NCBI GenBank assembly: GCA_964499935.1
Contig: CAZCMS010000002.1
Span: 1-64,000, forward strand
Origin: CALBGR01 sp964499935
GTDB taxonomy: Bacteria > Patescibacteriota > Saccharimonadia > Saccharimonadales > UBA4665
Direction: 5' to 3'
DNA: 64,000 nucleotides
The notes below the pieces were generated by a model. The model searched no databases. It was not told the origin of the DNA and saw only the letters and a list, made by a program, of their open reading frames with translations. A program made the translations under genes and the position numbers. Positions 41,735 to 49,485 of the stretch are shown here, in pieces; position 1 is the first letter of the stretch; each line of letters opens with the position of its first letter.

Positions 41735-42211
41735 ATGTTTGGTATGTTTGGTAAGAAGAAGTCTATCCTCGGCGCAGCTGCATCGGCTGCTTTCAAGGAA
41801 ATGAATGCTGGCCAGCAGGAAAACCTCGACTTCCTGGAAGCCGCTGCTTCCGGCACGGCGCTGGTCGCCACGGTCGACGGCAATGCCGACAGCGCTGAGC
41901 GCAACAAGGCGATCTCTGTTATCACCAAGAACAAGACGCTCGGTGCACTGTTCGGCCAACAGCAGGTCGAGGCCATGGTCAATGCCTACATCGACAAGGC
42001 TTCCGACAGCGCCGGTAAGAACGAACTGGTCAACGAGCTCAAGGACCTGAAAAACCACGAGAAGGGCGCTGAATACGCCAAGGCGGTCTATCTGATGGCC
42101 AAGGACGTTGCCAATGCTGACGGCGGTATCGGCGAGCGCGAGCAGAAGGCGCTGGATGTACTGGCCGGTATCCTCGGCGTCAATCCGCAGGACTTCGCGT
42201 TCGACTTTTAA
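41735..42211 (+). CDS. TerB-like protein (tellurite-resistance TerB fold)
   Basis: 158 residues with RBS CAGGAG. The TerB pattern appears twice-paired: ALVATVDGNADSAERNKAI and YLMAKDVANADGGIGEREQK, each with acidic metal-binding positions, then VLAGILGVNPQDF. TerB proteins are small helical metal-binding proteins linked to stress and phage-response Ter systems. What it does in a phage is not known. Confidence 0.65.
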   Translation: MFGMFGKKKSILGAAASAAFKEMNAGQQENLDFLEAAASGTALVATVDGNADSAERNKAISVITKNKTLGALFGQQQVEAMVNAYIDKASDSAGKNELVNELKDLKNHEKGAEYAKAVYLMAKDVANADGGIGEREQKALDVLAGILGVNPQDFAFDF

Positions 42212-42226
42212 TCCGCAACACTTACC

Positions 42227-42252
42227 GACCTTGGGGCGCGATCCCCAAGGTC
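42227..42252 (+). terminator. Hairpin after TerB-like gene
   Basis: GACCTTGGGG-CGCGAT-CCCCAAGGTC: a perfect ten-pair stem with a six-base loop but no T-run. It may terminate or protect the TerB-like mRNA; the next start is 13 bases downstream. Confidence 0.5.
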
Positions 42253-42265
42253 TAGGGAGAACAGC

Positions 42266-42535
42266 ATGCCGCCTGAAGAAATAGTGGAGCGTCAGCCCAA
42301 AACTCTGGACCAGCTCAACGCTCGTTCCAATGAAATTGTAGACAAGATCATTGCCGCCGCAGAGCGCGACGCCTTGGTCTTCACTCAGGAAGTCAAGGAG
42401 CTTTTCCTGGACATCGAGCTGCTCCCAGAGGGTGAGCAGAAAGCAGCGGTCGCGCTGTTTGCGGTAGCCGTCGCGCGGTTCAACTCTGCACAGAACCGCA
42501 TCACCGCGAAAATGGAAGAAGCTTTCAACGCATGA
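42266..42535 (+). CDS. Unknown helical protein
   Basis: 89 residues, RBS AGGGAGA. Long helices: LDQLNARSNEIVDKIIAAAE and KAAVALFAVAVARFNSAQNR. No family recognised. Followed by a 13-pair hairpin. Confidence 0.55.
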   Translation: MPPEEIVERQPKTLDQLNARSNEIVDKIIAAAERDALVFTQEVKELFLDIELLPEGEQKAAVALFAVAVARFNSAQNRITAKMEEAFNA

Positions 42536-42543
42536 TGCGGCGG

Positions 42544-42575
42544 GACGGCGGCAAGTGGCACGACTTGCCGCCGTC
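42544..42575 (+). terminator. Strong hairpin, probable terminator
   Basis: GACGGCGGCAAGT-GGCACG-ACTTGCCGCCGTC: perfect 13-pair stem, six-base loop, tail ATTAATATAA. It separates the 42.3 kb gene from the next one. Confidence 0.6.
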
Positions 42576-42603
42576 ATTAATATAACAACAAAGGAGAACG
42601 ACC

Positions 42604-42903
42604 ATGGCGACTTGCATCAAGACCGGCGCTCAGTTGTACTTGGCGAATTACGGAGCGTATGTCTATGGGGACTTGCATCAGGTTTCAGAAGATATCTACA
42701 TCATGCGAACTGCGACAGCCCGTTCGTTTGAAGTCGTCAACAATACTAACATTGTCCATGGCATTGTCCACGACATCTACGAATGGTGGGAAGAGAATAA
42801 CGATAAATGCTATGGCACGCTCGTTATCACTCAGATGCAATACCTTGGCTACGAGGGCACTGAGCTGGTTCCGGCCAAGCCCGCTATCGCAAGTCCTGAA
42901 TGA
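42604..42903 (+). CDS. Unknown protein
   Basis: 99 residues with an AAAGGAG RBS. Mixed alpha/beta with several Tyr and Trp (NYGAYVYGDLHQVSEDIYIM, HDIYEWWEENNDKCYG). No family recognised. Confidence 0.55.
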   Translation: MATCIKTGAQLYLANYGAYVYGDLHQVSEDIYIMRTATARSFEVVNNTNIVHGIVHDIYEWWEENNDKCYGTLVITQMQYLGYEGTELVPAKPAIASPE

Positions 42904-42966
42904 GCGCGCCCGTAGGCAGCGCCAGCCCGGCGCGGTAGTATATTGCAGCAGCGGAGTGTATCTCTC

Positions 42967-43149
42967 ATGCCTTCCTGGAAGCAGTCATTCCGAATTTGGC
43001 GTAGCCGCAACGAGCCAGAGGTCGGCTGTCTTTTCTTCTGTCTTAGGTTTGCCGTAATATTCATCATCATTTTCGTTGGTGCCTGCGTCCTTGATCCCCG
43101 GCGCAAGCCCGACATCGTGCCATCTGGGATCGAGTTAAACGAGGAATGA
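42967..43149 (+). CDS. 60-residue single-pass membrane protein
   Basis: ATG 42967 with GGAG ten bases upstream. Basic N-terminus (PSWKQSFRIWRSRNEPE), then CLFFCLRFAVIFIIIFVGAC as a membrane helix, then a polar tail. The Cys after the helix could be a lipobox-like site (VGAC), so a lipoprotein is also possible. Confidence 0.55.
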   Translation: MPSWKQSFRIWRSRNEPEVGCLFFCLRFAVIFIIIFVGACVLDPRRKPDIVPSGIELNEE

Positions 43150-43150
43150 A

Positions 43151-43450
43151 ATGGGTTTCTTTCAGCAGGTTGAGGGCGTGGCTTGCATTCTATCACAGAA
43201 CGGCGGCGAGACACAGAACGACATCTACAAACGAGACGGATATCTTTACGCTAAGTCTGGCAATGTCTTTGTTCGTCTGAACCGCGACGGCTCAACGACC
43301 AAGGCCAAGGTCCGGCTGGTGCATATGACTTTTGACGAAGACTTGTTCAGCGACGCAATGGGTCGACTGTGCACGGGCGAAGTCAAGACCGCAAAGCCGC
43401 TTGATCATAAAGTGGCTAATCAACTGTTGCTCGGAAGTGATGCGGCATGA
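43151..43450 (+). CDS. Unknown protein
   Basis: 99 residues; RBS GAGGA. Beta-rich N-terminal half (DGYLYAKSGNVFVRLNRDG) and a helical end. No family recognised. ATGA coupling to the next gene. Confidence 0.55.
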   Translation: MGFFQQVEGVACILSQNGGETQNDIYKRDGYLYAKSGNVFVRLNRDGSTTKAKVRLVHMTFDEDLFSDAMGRLCTGEVKTAKPLDHKVANQLLLGSDAA

Positions 43451-44286
43451 GGGAGACAGGCTACGCTAACGTCCGGGAAATGTTCCGGCAGGCCGACGAG
43501 ATCGATAGATCAGAGGGATTGGTAGCCTATCCTCGTTACCGGGAAATGATGGCGCGGTTCGCTGCCGAATACAGCCATGACATACGGGAAGTGACCGCTG
43601 CCTTTGTGGCATTGTCGCCGAATAATGATTACGTCGGCAATCTGCGTTCGCTGAAGACCTTGCTGGAGGCAGACCGGCGCGGTATTCCGGTGGAGCATGC
43701 TTCGGTGTCGACCTATATTGCGTGCCGGACCAGAGCCTGGAAATATCTACAGAAGGCTGACGACTTCTTGCTGACGGCCCGTGGCCCCAAGACGCGCGCC
43801 TTTTATCACAACATCCTATGGCCGAACAATCCGGACTACGTCACCATTGATGGTCACATGGTAGCGATCTTCCTCAATAATGAAGGCACCATGAAGGACA
43901 ACATCGTCAAGAACGAAGGGATGTATAACCGCGTCGCAGCCGCCGTCAAGCGTTGCGCCCGGCTGAACTCTATGCTGCCAAATCAGATGCAGGCGACCTT
44001 GTGGTACACCCGCAAGCGGCTTCTGCGCGTGAAGTTTGAAGCGCAGTTCCAGTTGTTTGGGGACCCGAGCGATCGTTGGGGCGCAACGATGGACCTGAAT
44101 GATATCCAGCCTTACGAATTTAAGGCCAAGAGAAAGAGCGAGGCCGCACTCGCCAAAGAGAGAATAGATCAAGAACAGGAGAGATTACATGACCTTCAAT
44201 ATCCCATTGCTGCCGGAGGAAGAGGACCAGCTGACCCCGAAGCAGAAATACGAGGCGCGGAAGGCAGAACGCCAGAAGCGGCGTGA
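43447..44286 (+). CDS. DUF7178-like phage protein, possibly DNA-glycosylase-related
   Basis: 279 residues. Helical, with AAFVALSPNNDYVGNLRSLK, KTRAFYHNILWPNN and VTIDGHMVAIFLN. The LSPNN...NL and ID-x-H motifs are shared by an uncharacterised phage family; their order recalls helix-hairpin-helix DNA glycosylases, which is only an inference. The C-terminus is charged and low-complexity, and its last 98 bases overlap the next gene, so the true tail may be shorter. Confidence 0.5.
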   Translation: MRETGYANVREMFRQADEIDRSEGLVAYPRYREMMARFAAEYSHDIREVTAAFVALSPNNDYVGNLRSLKTLLEADRRGIPVEHASVSTYIACRTRAWKYLQKADDFLLTARGPKTRAFYHNILWPNNPDYVTIDGHMVAIFLNNEGTMKDNIVKNEGMYNRVAAAVKRCARLNSMLPNQMQATLWYTRKRLLRVKFEAQFQLFGDPSDRWGATMDLNDIQPYEFKAKRKSEAALAKERIDQEQERLHDLQYPIAAGGRGPADPEAEIRGAEGRTPEAA

Positions 44287-44425
44287 GGAGCAAGAAAGGA
44301 ACAGTCGCGGCACAACGCAAGACGACGCGCAGCGTGATGTAAACGAATTGATCGACATTGCGGATCGTTTCGTAACAGCCCTTGAACAAATCGCGGAGAC
44401 GTTCCGATGGAAAGAGTTCCGCTAG
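44189..44425 (+). CDS. Charged coiled-coil small protein
   Basis: 78 residues, ATG 44189 preceded by CAGGAGAG. Starts FNIPLLPEEEDQLTPKQKYE, then KAERQKRREEQERN and a helix. Overlaps the preceding gene by 98 bases in another frame; the RBS supports it. Confidence 0.55.
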   Translation: MTFNIPLLPEEEDQLTPKQKYEARKAERQKRREEQERNSRGTTQDDAQRDVNELIDIADRFVTALEQIAETFRWKEFR

Positions 44426-44880
44426 GCGGCGCACTCGTTGAGGAGTTAAGGACAATGTTAGAGAGGGAAGACAGGATCGATGCCATCGGTAAAGCGCTCT
44501 ATGATTACAAGCCCACGATCGAACAGGAAACGGACCCGGTGGATGGATCGCCAGCAGGTGAAGCGTGGACAGTTCCTTGGGAAACCATTCGTACGGACTA
44601 TCCGGCAACCTACGAAGCCATCATTGGAGCTGCAACTATCTGCGCTTCCTACCTCGATCGCTGTGCAGATTTCCCGGTTAATATCCACGCTGGCACCTTC
44701 AGTCGCGAAGACTTCACCCACGAAACCAAGGTCGTCAAAATCGAGCTACTTGAAGACACGGGAACGGTTGACGGCGAGCCGTGGGAAGGCCAAGGCGGAA
44801 CGTGGTTCGTAGATGTCGTATGGGACAAGACCGGTTGTTGCGGTGCATGCCCTATTTCAGATCTAGTCAGGAGCGAATGA
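44407..44880 (+). CDS. Unknown acidic protein
   Basis: 157 residues. Starts MERVPLGGALVEELRTMLER and ends with a GCCGACP motif near SDLVRSE; beta-rich second half. Overlaps the previous gene by 19 bases. No family recognised. Confidence 0.5.
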   Translation: MERVPLGGALVEELRTMLEREDRIDAIGKALYDYKPTIEQETDPVDGSPAGEAWTVPWETIRTDYPATYEAIIGAATICASYLDRCADFPVNIHAGTFSREDFTHETKVVKIELLEDTGTVDGEPWEGQGGTWFVDVVWDKTGCCGACPISDLVRSE

Positions 44881-44881
44881 C

Positions 44882-45385
44882 ATGGCGCTGCTGGCATATA
44901 TCGAGATTGACTACTACAGTGCGCAACGCCATAAGATCGCGGCCATGGATCGGGATACCTATGAGCGGGTGCGGCAAGACATCCCGGCGTTGAACCTTTC
45001 CGAATGGCAGGAAGGCAAGAACGAAGCTCCTACGTGGTATGGCGTCGGCAGCAGTGCCATGATCGACCTCGAGACCGACGGCAAGGTCATCGCCGAACTT
45101 GGCATTGACTTCAAGGTAAAACGGTTCAAAGGCGCGTATTTCGCTGGCGAGCCAGTCGGCAGATATCAAACACAGATCAAGGGCGCTGCCGATATGAACG
45201 TCGGCACGCTCATTCAGGTAGCGATCCCCGACCTAGCTTTGATGCATATCACCGAGGTTAAGGTCCTGGAAGATTGCTGCACCGACGCGCTTAACGACGA
45301 ATTGGAGTGTGGCTGGCGGATCATCGCCGTTTGCCCACCGAATTCGCAGAGACGGCCTGATTACATCTTGGGGCGGCGCACATGA
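44882..45385 (+). CDS. Unknown protein
   Basis: 167 residues, one base after the preceding stop. Alternating strands (LLAYIEIDYYSAQRHKIA, VIAELGIDFKVKRFKGAYF) and a CCTDALNDELECGW segment. No family recognised. Confidence 0.55.
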   Translation: MALLAYIEIDYYSAQRHKIAAMDRDTYERVRQDIPALNLSEWQEGKNEAPTWYGVGSSAMIDLETDGKVIAELGIDFKVKRFKGAYFAGEPVGRYQTQIKGAADMNVGTLIQVAIPDLALMHITEVKVLEDCCTDALNDELECGWRIIAVCPPNSQRRPDYILGRRT

Positions 45386-45441
45386 TCCATGAAGCGTTTC
45401 TGGTCGCTGCCGCCCTAGCGATCCTTGTGGGGTGGGCCTGA
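45382..45441 (+). CDS. Putative 19-residue hydrophobic microprotein
   Basis: Reads MIHEAFLVAAALAILVGWA. Start overlaps the preceding stop (ATGA) and its stop overlaps the next start (TGATG), so translation could pass from gene to gene. Too short to prove; the alternative is an untranslated gap of 55 bases. Confidence 0.4.
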   Translation: MIHEAFLVAAALAILVGWA

Positions 45442-45707
45442 TGGATATCGAGGACCTTAAGACAGAAAACAGCAGGTTGCGCAAGCTGAACAATCTGCTT
45501 TCACTGAGTAACGGCGGCTTGCATGCACGGATCAAGGCGCTGGAACATCGCAGCAAGAAGCGCATGGAAAAGATCAATGCGCTCAAGGACCAACTGAAAC
45601 GCGCCAGACAGGACATGGCGGCATTAAAGGTATTATACGATGTCAAGACCGACGATCTACATAGCGAGCAAAGCATCCCACGGCTCGAAGTGGAAGGAGC
45701 TGATTGA
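45441..45707 (+). CDS. Coiled-coil protein
   Basis: 88 residues; TGATG overlap with the microprotein. Heptad-rich: LKTENSRLRKLNNLLSLS and KRMEKINALKDQLKRARQDM. Overlaps the next gene by 68 bases in another frame. Function unknown. Confidence 0.55.
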   Translation: MDIEDLKTENSRLRKLNNLLSLSNGGLHARIKALEHRSKKRMEKINALKDQLKRARQDMAALKVLYDVKTDDLHSEQSIPRLEVEGAD

Positions 45708-46284
45708 GCATTGGGATCAGAACGGCCACGATCCGCAACGAAAGCCCCAATTCGTAATGACGTGGGTGCAGGAAAGCGAGCCGGGCGAGACCAGCGACTG
45801 GACCCGGCTTTGGAGCAACTGCATCTATGAAGCCTCCAGCGCAGACTACTTCATCGCCTACTTCGAAGATGGCGAAACGCACTCCGGTCTGTTCGTCGAG
45901 CTCGGCTGCGCGCTGGCCGAAGGGCGGCAGGTATGGGCGGTCAACATGCCGAAAGTCTACAAGATCGGTCGCTATGCGATGATCAATCATGTAGCAGATA
46001 TGGGTCAAGCCCTCAGCGGCATCCTTGGGGATTGGTCAGCCCGGCGTGACCCTGAGCTGGACCCCAACATGCGGTTCTCGCTTACGGTCAATGTGCCGAC
46101 CGAGGAGTTGCCGCCGACCCCAATCTGCCAGAAGCTAATCACCTTTGCGGAACGATCCCTGCGCGCTGAGCTGATTGCTACCGGGCTGAGCTACAAGATG
46201 GAAGCCGTGAACAAAGTCCGGGCGCAGCTCGGCAAGGAATACGAGGCGCTCCAGAGCAATCTGCTCGCTGTTGCCGAAACCTGA
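45640..46284 (+). CDS. Second nucleoside 2-deoxyribosyltransferase-like protein
   Basis: 214 residues. N-terminal domain: TIYIASKASHGSKWKELIEH, EASSADYFIAYFEDGE and HSGLFVELGCALAEGRQVWA, the fold signature in which the Glu of VELG is the usual nucleophile. The C-terminal 90 residues are helical and of unknown role. With the 33.5 kb gene this makes two members of the fold in one phage. Confidence 0.6.
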   Translation: MSRPTIYIASKASHGSKWKELIEHWDQNGHDPQRKPQFVMTWVQESEPGETSDWTRLWSNCIYEASSADYFIAYFEDGETHSGLFVELGCALAEGRQVWAVNMPKVYKIGRYAMINHVADMGQALSGILGDWSARRDPELDPNMRFSLTVNVPTEELPPTPICQKLITFAERSLRAELIATGLSYKMEAVNKVRAQLGKEYEALQSNLLAVAET

Positions 46285-46298
46285 ATTTCTGCAAAATA

Positions 46299-46356
46299 AA
46301 ATGGCCGGTCCGATTTTCTTGAGAGACAAATGGCCGGTCTGATTTTGCCGATAGAC
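46299..46356 (+). repeat. Two tandem 29-bp direct repeats
   Basis: Units at 46299-46327 and 46328-46356 share AAATGGCCGGTC-GATTTT and AGAC at the end, differing at a few central positions. They lie in the non-coding region just after the deoxyribosyltransferase-like gene. Possible protein-binding repeats. Confidence 0.6.
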
Positions 46357-46799
46357 GAATTAGTAATTATGAAAGGAAGGTGATTAATTTTGGTGACATG
46401 GCAAAGCGTTTAAAAGCGCTGAGCCAAGATGTTCTTGCCGCTTTGTGAACCCGTCGATCTGCGTTGCAACAGCCTCTATCTCGTAAGGAGGTAACGTCCG
46501 GTCGGCGGGTTTCTATATTCAACGCACTGTGTATCTATCTATCCGACCCTTTTGGACAACGCGCGCGGCCAACCCGACCAGCCCCGCAGCCCGCACGCCG
46601 CGCCCGGCACGCGCGTCACGCGCCGCTCGCGCTCGCGAGGAGGGAAACCGCTAAACTTTTATTAAAGTTTTATGCAAATTTTAATCAATATTTAAACAAA
46701 TTTAACGAAAAATTAATTAAGATTTAAATCGCATTTTAATTAAATGCCGCACAACTTTTATACAGATTTTCATAAAACTTTATTAAACGTTGACTAAAC
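46357..46799. other. Non-coding region with GC-rich block beside AT-rich block; possible origin
   Basis: From about 46555 to 46650 the sequence is almost wholly G/C (CGCGCGCGGCC, CACGCGCCGCTCGCGCTCGCG). From about 46650 to 46800 it is strongly A/T, with repeats of the type AACTTTTATTAAA (near 46654, 46753 and 46775) and several TTTAA/ATTAA runs. This contrast, repeats and lack of genes suit a replication origin with an unwinding element, or a packaging/regulatory site. A 16-codon ORF at 46398 (MAKRLKALSQDVLAAL) is present but unsupported. Confidence 0.45.
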
Positions 46800-46827
46800 T
46801 TGTAATCATCGCTCCCGCGTATATATA
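46800..46827 (+). promoter_or_regulatory. Candidate promoter for the 47.0 kb gene
   Basis: TTGTAA (46800-46805), 16-base spacer, TATATA (46822-46827). Spacer and -35 match the right-arm promoter family. No TTAACC box is present at the usual distance. The 200-base leader behind it is structured. Confidence 0.55.
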
Positions 46828-46873
46828 GAGTGTGATATCCGGCCATTGGCCCCGAGGCTTAGCCCTTTTGGGG

Positions 46874-46894
46874 TAGGAGGAAAGTTTTCTCCTA
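46874..46894 (+). promoter_or_regulatory. Leader hairpin covering an AGGAGG sequence
   Basis: TAGGAGGAAA-G-TTTTCTCCTA pairs nine of ten positions around a centre base, hiding AGGAGG. An ATG follows at once (46895) with a five-codon ORF (MKTMG). A second possible hairpin, ACCATGCA with TGCAATGGT, lies near 46929-46955. This may be a regulatory leader for the gene at 47031. Confidence 0.4.
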
Positions 46895-47030
46895 ATGAAA
46901 ACAATGGGTTAGAAATTTTATTGCGAAACCATGCATTTTTCGTTTGCAATGGTCGGAGAAACCTTTATAACGAAACTCATCGGCGGCAAGCAAGCACGCC
47001 GCTTAGTTCAACCCAACTGGAGTAATCGGC

Positions 47031-47936
47031 ATGTCTAACACTGAAACCGCTGCAAACACCGAAACGAACGAAGTTGCCAAGACCGAAGTCGGCCCGGCAT
47101 ACTACATGACTTTCGACGGCAAAGAGCTGCGCGCTACCCTTGACCGTGCTTCCTTCGACGAAAAGTTCCCGGGCGTCGAGCCGATCACGACCCTTCAGGG
47201 TATCATCGACAGCGACACGATCCCGCTGGCTTCCATCGTCGCATCGTACAACAAAATTTCGCAGAAGAAGGTCTCCGGCTTCAAGGACCGCAAGACCGGC
47301 GCGACGGCACTGGACGGCATTCTCCGCGAAGCTGCAAAGCAGATGGCGAATGCTCCGGCCGAGGGCAGCGAAAAGGAAAAGCTGGCCAGCGCCCTGAAGC
47401 CGAAGAAGGCTCCGAAGGAAAAGGCTGGCGGCAACAAGACCGGCGAAGGCCGCTCTTCCCCGCTCTCCGGCAAGTTCTGGTCGCGGTCCGGCGCTGCCAT
47501 CCGTGGTCGCCGCCTTGAAGGCAGCGGCGTCGGTATCAAGGCGCTCCAGTACATTATCGCCAATCCGGGCGTATCGACCGAGGACTACATCGCCAATTCT
47601 GGCGGCGGACGTTTCGTAGACCTCCAGTACGATCTGGAATACGGCAACATCGTGATCCTTCAGGGCGAAACGCCCGAGGCCCGCGCCGAGGAAATCAAGG
47701 CGCTCGCCGAGGCCCGCGTCGGTGCCGAAGCCAAGGCCAAGGCTGACAAGGAAGCGGCTGACAAGGAAGCCGCCGACAAGAAGGCCAAGAAGGAAGCCGA
47801 AGCCGCTGAAAAGAAGGCCAAGGCCGACAAGGAAAAGGCCGACAAGAAGGCCAAGGCCGACGCCGACAAGAAGGCTGCAGACGAAGCCAAGGCCAAGGCC
47901 GAAGCTGAGGCCGCTGCCACGACCGAAGCCAAGTAA
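47031..47936 (+). CDS. Basic protein with long Lys/Ala/Glu repetitive tail
   Basis: 301 residues, RBS TGGAGT. The N-terminal 200 residues contain YYMTFDGKELRATLDRASFD, RSSPLSGKFWSRSGAAIRGR and VSTEDYIANSGGGRFVDLQY. From residue about 225 the sequence is a TolA-like repeat of KADKEAADKKAK type, expected to form a long charged helix. Its own promoter, long leader and strong terminator suggest high or controlled expression. A DNA-binding or structural role is possible; function unknown. Confidence 0.6.
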   Translation: MSNTETAANTETNEVAKTEVGPAYYMTFDGKELRATLDRASFDEKFPGVEPITTLQGIIDSDTIPLASIVASYNKISQKKVSGFKDRKTGATALDGILREAAKQMANAPAEGSEKEKLASALKPKKAPKEKAGGNKTGEGRSSPLSGKFWSRSGAAIRGRRLEGSGVGIKALQYIIANPGVSTEDYIANSGGGRFVDLQYDLEYGNIVILQGETPEARAEEIKALAEARVGAEAKAKADKEAADKEAADKKAKKEAEAAEKKAKADKEKADKKAKADADKKAADEAKAKAEAEAAATTEAK

Positions 47937-47953
47937 TCAACGCTTGCAGGAAG

Positions 47954-47979
47954 GCCCGGTTAACAGCCGGGCTTTTCTT
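47954..47979 (+). terminator. Intrinsic terminator after the Lys/Ala-rich protein gene
   Basis: GCCCGG-TTAACAG-CCGGGC followed by TTTTCTT; G-T and A-T pairs extend the stem. A textbook rho-independent terminator. Confidence 0.8.
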
Positions 47980-47986
47980 GGCTTGT

Positions 47987-48003
47987 AAAATACCTTGTAT
48001 TTT
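47987..48003 (+). promoter_or_regulatory. 17-bp inverted-repeat element, copy c (perfect)
   Basis: AAAATAC-CTT-GTATTTT: the two seven-base arms are perfectly complementary. It lies between a terminator and the start at 48034. This is the best match to the family consensus. Confidence 0.65.
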
Positions 48004-48033
48004 AGTAGGCTGGAGCGGTCTATAGGAGCGCAA

Positions 48034-48255
48034 ATGGAAAACGAAAAATCGTATCGCGTGCTTGGCATGTGCCAAGAGCTAAGTCCTACCGGCAAGGAGC
48101 AAGCCGCGTTCGCCCGGCTCTACAATTCTCTGCGAGCGGAAGGTATGGACGAAGAGCTAATTATCAATCAGCTAATACATAGTTTGATGGACGGTCGTTG
48201 CTATGGCAACTGGCCAGAAGCCGCACAACCGGCAGAGGGCAAAAGCAACAACTAG
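48034..48255 (+). CDS. Unknown small protein
   Basis: 73 residues, ATG 48034 after TAGGAG. Helical: YRVLGMCQELSPTGKEQAAF and MDEELIINQLIHSLMDG. No family recognised. Probably a single-gene unit controlled by element c. Confidence 0.6.
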   Translation: MENEKSYRVLGMCQELSPTGKEQAAFARLYNSLRAEGMDEELIINQLIHSLMDGRCYGNWPEAAQPAEGKSNN

Positions 48256-48270
48256 CCCGACCTGCCGTCG

Positions 48271-48306
48271 CCTGCCAGAGAGCGCCGTGGAGCGGCTTCT
48301 GGCAGG
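48271..48306 (+). terminator. Hairpin in the 48.3 kb gap
   Basis: CCTGCCAGA and TCTGGCAGG form a perfect nine-pair stem; a second stem (GGCTGG with CCAGCC, about 48306-48336) follows directly. No T-run is adjacent. Probably ends the upstream transcript. Confidence 0.45.
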
Positions 48307-48397
48307 CTGGCTAGGCCAACATACCGGCCAGCCCCTAGCGCGGCTCCTTGGGCTGCTCTGGCCTTTTCTGGACTGCATGCATAATTGTTAACTTCTC

Positions 48398-48459
48398 ATT
48401 AACCATTATGCATTTAGTTCCAAAACAAAGCTTGCATTATTGGACCGAGACGTTATGTT
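48398..48459 (+). promoter_or_regulatory. Composite promoter P1
   Basis: Box ATTAACCATT (48398-48407), 24 bases, TTGCAT (48432-48437), 16 bases, TATGTT (48454-48459). Drives the DUF932 gene at 48511. Confidence 0.65.
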
Positions 48460-48510
48460 GTTCTCATCAACAACGGATACCGGTTCGGTTCCAAACAAGG
48501 AGTGACTAGC

Positions 48511-49485
48511 ATGACAGCAGCAGTTGAAACGATGGCATATGTTGGCGCTACCCCGTGGCACGGTCTCGGCGCAAAACTGGAGCAGGGCGTTTCGGTGGAT
48601 GAAATGACCAAGGCCGCTGGCCTCGACTGGCAGGTTTCGCAGCATCCAATGTTCTGCAAGATCGGCGACAAGGAAGTGGCGATCCCCAACAAGGTTGCGG
48701 TAACGCGCGACACCGACCAGAAAATTCTATCGGTCTCTTCCGACGCATGGAAGCCGCTGCAGAACCGCGACCTGATGGAGTTCTTCCGCGAATACGTGGA
48801 CGCTGGTTCCGCCACGCTGGAAACCGCTGGCTCGCTCCGCGACGGAAAGATCATCTGGGGTCTTGCCAACATCAACAAGGGCTTCACCATCTCGGGCCGC
48901 GACAAGGTGGATGGCTACATCCTGCTCAGCAACAGCCACGAGCCGGGCTCTTCCATCCGCGTCATGACTACGATGGTCCGCGTGGTTTGCCAGAACACGC
49001 TCAGCCTCGCCCATAGCAAGGGCAAGGACGAGTATCGCCAGAGCCACGTCAAGGACTTTGACGTAAGCGCCGCACGGCAGACGATCGAGCTGGCCCGCGA
49101 AGCCGTGGACCTGCACAAGGCGGAAGCCATTGCGCTCAGCAAGCTTGAGCTCAGCGCCTTCGACGCGATGAAGGTTCTGGCCAAGCATTTCCAGCCGGAA
49201 ATGGCCGAGGACGACATGGACGTGAAGCTGCTCATGCAGGTCCCGGCCTCGCAGTCGCCAGCCCTGAGCGGCGTGCTGTACTCGGTAGTTGAAGCGCCGG
49301 GCGCACTGCCTGAAAGCGCATGGGGCTTGCTGAATGGCGTGACCCACTACTTCGACCACGTTGCCGGTCGCAGCCCGACGCAGCGCCTGATCAACGGCAC
49401 GTTCGGCAAGAATGCTCAGGTCAAGCTGGACATTCGCAAGGACCTGCTCGAAATGGCAGACTTCGACATGGCCATGGCAGCATGA
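48511..49485 (+). CDS. DUF932-family phage/plasmid protein
   Basis: 324 residues. Family hallmarks: TPWHGLGAKLEQGVSVDEMT near the start, DTDQKILSVSSDAWKPLQNR, GKIIWGLANINKGFTIS, VDGYILLSNSHEPGSSIRVM and VRVVCQNTLSLAHS. Family members are common in large phages and plasmids; their biochemical role is not established. The ATG at 48511 has AAGGAG at good spacing; the GTG at 48502 overlaps that RBS. Confidence 0.85.
   Translation: MTAAVETMAYVGATPWHGLGAKLEQGVSVDEMTKAAGLDWQVSQHPMFCKIGDKEVAIPNKVAVTRDTDQKILSVSSDAWKPLQNRDLMEFFREYVDAGSATLETAGSLRDGKIIWGLANINKGFTISGRDKVDGYILLSNSHEPGSSIRVMTTMVRVVCQNTLSLAHSKGKDEYRQSHVKDFDVSAARQTIELAREAVDLHKAEAIALSKLELSAFDAMKVLAKHFQPEMAEDDMDVKLLMQVPASQSPALSGVLYSVVEAPGALPESAWGLLNGVTHYFDHVAGRSPTQRLINGTFGKNAQVKLDIRKDLLEMADFDMAMAA

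Noticed and set aside
46299..46356. CRISPR array
   Set aside because: The two 29-bp repeats are directly adjacent with no spacers and no cas genes; no other array-like pattern was seen in the window.
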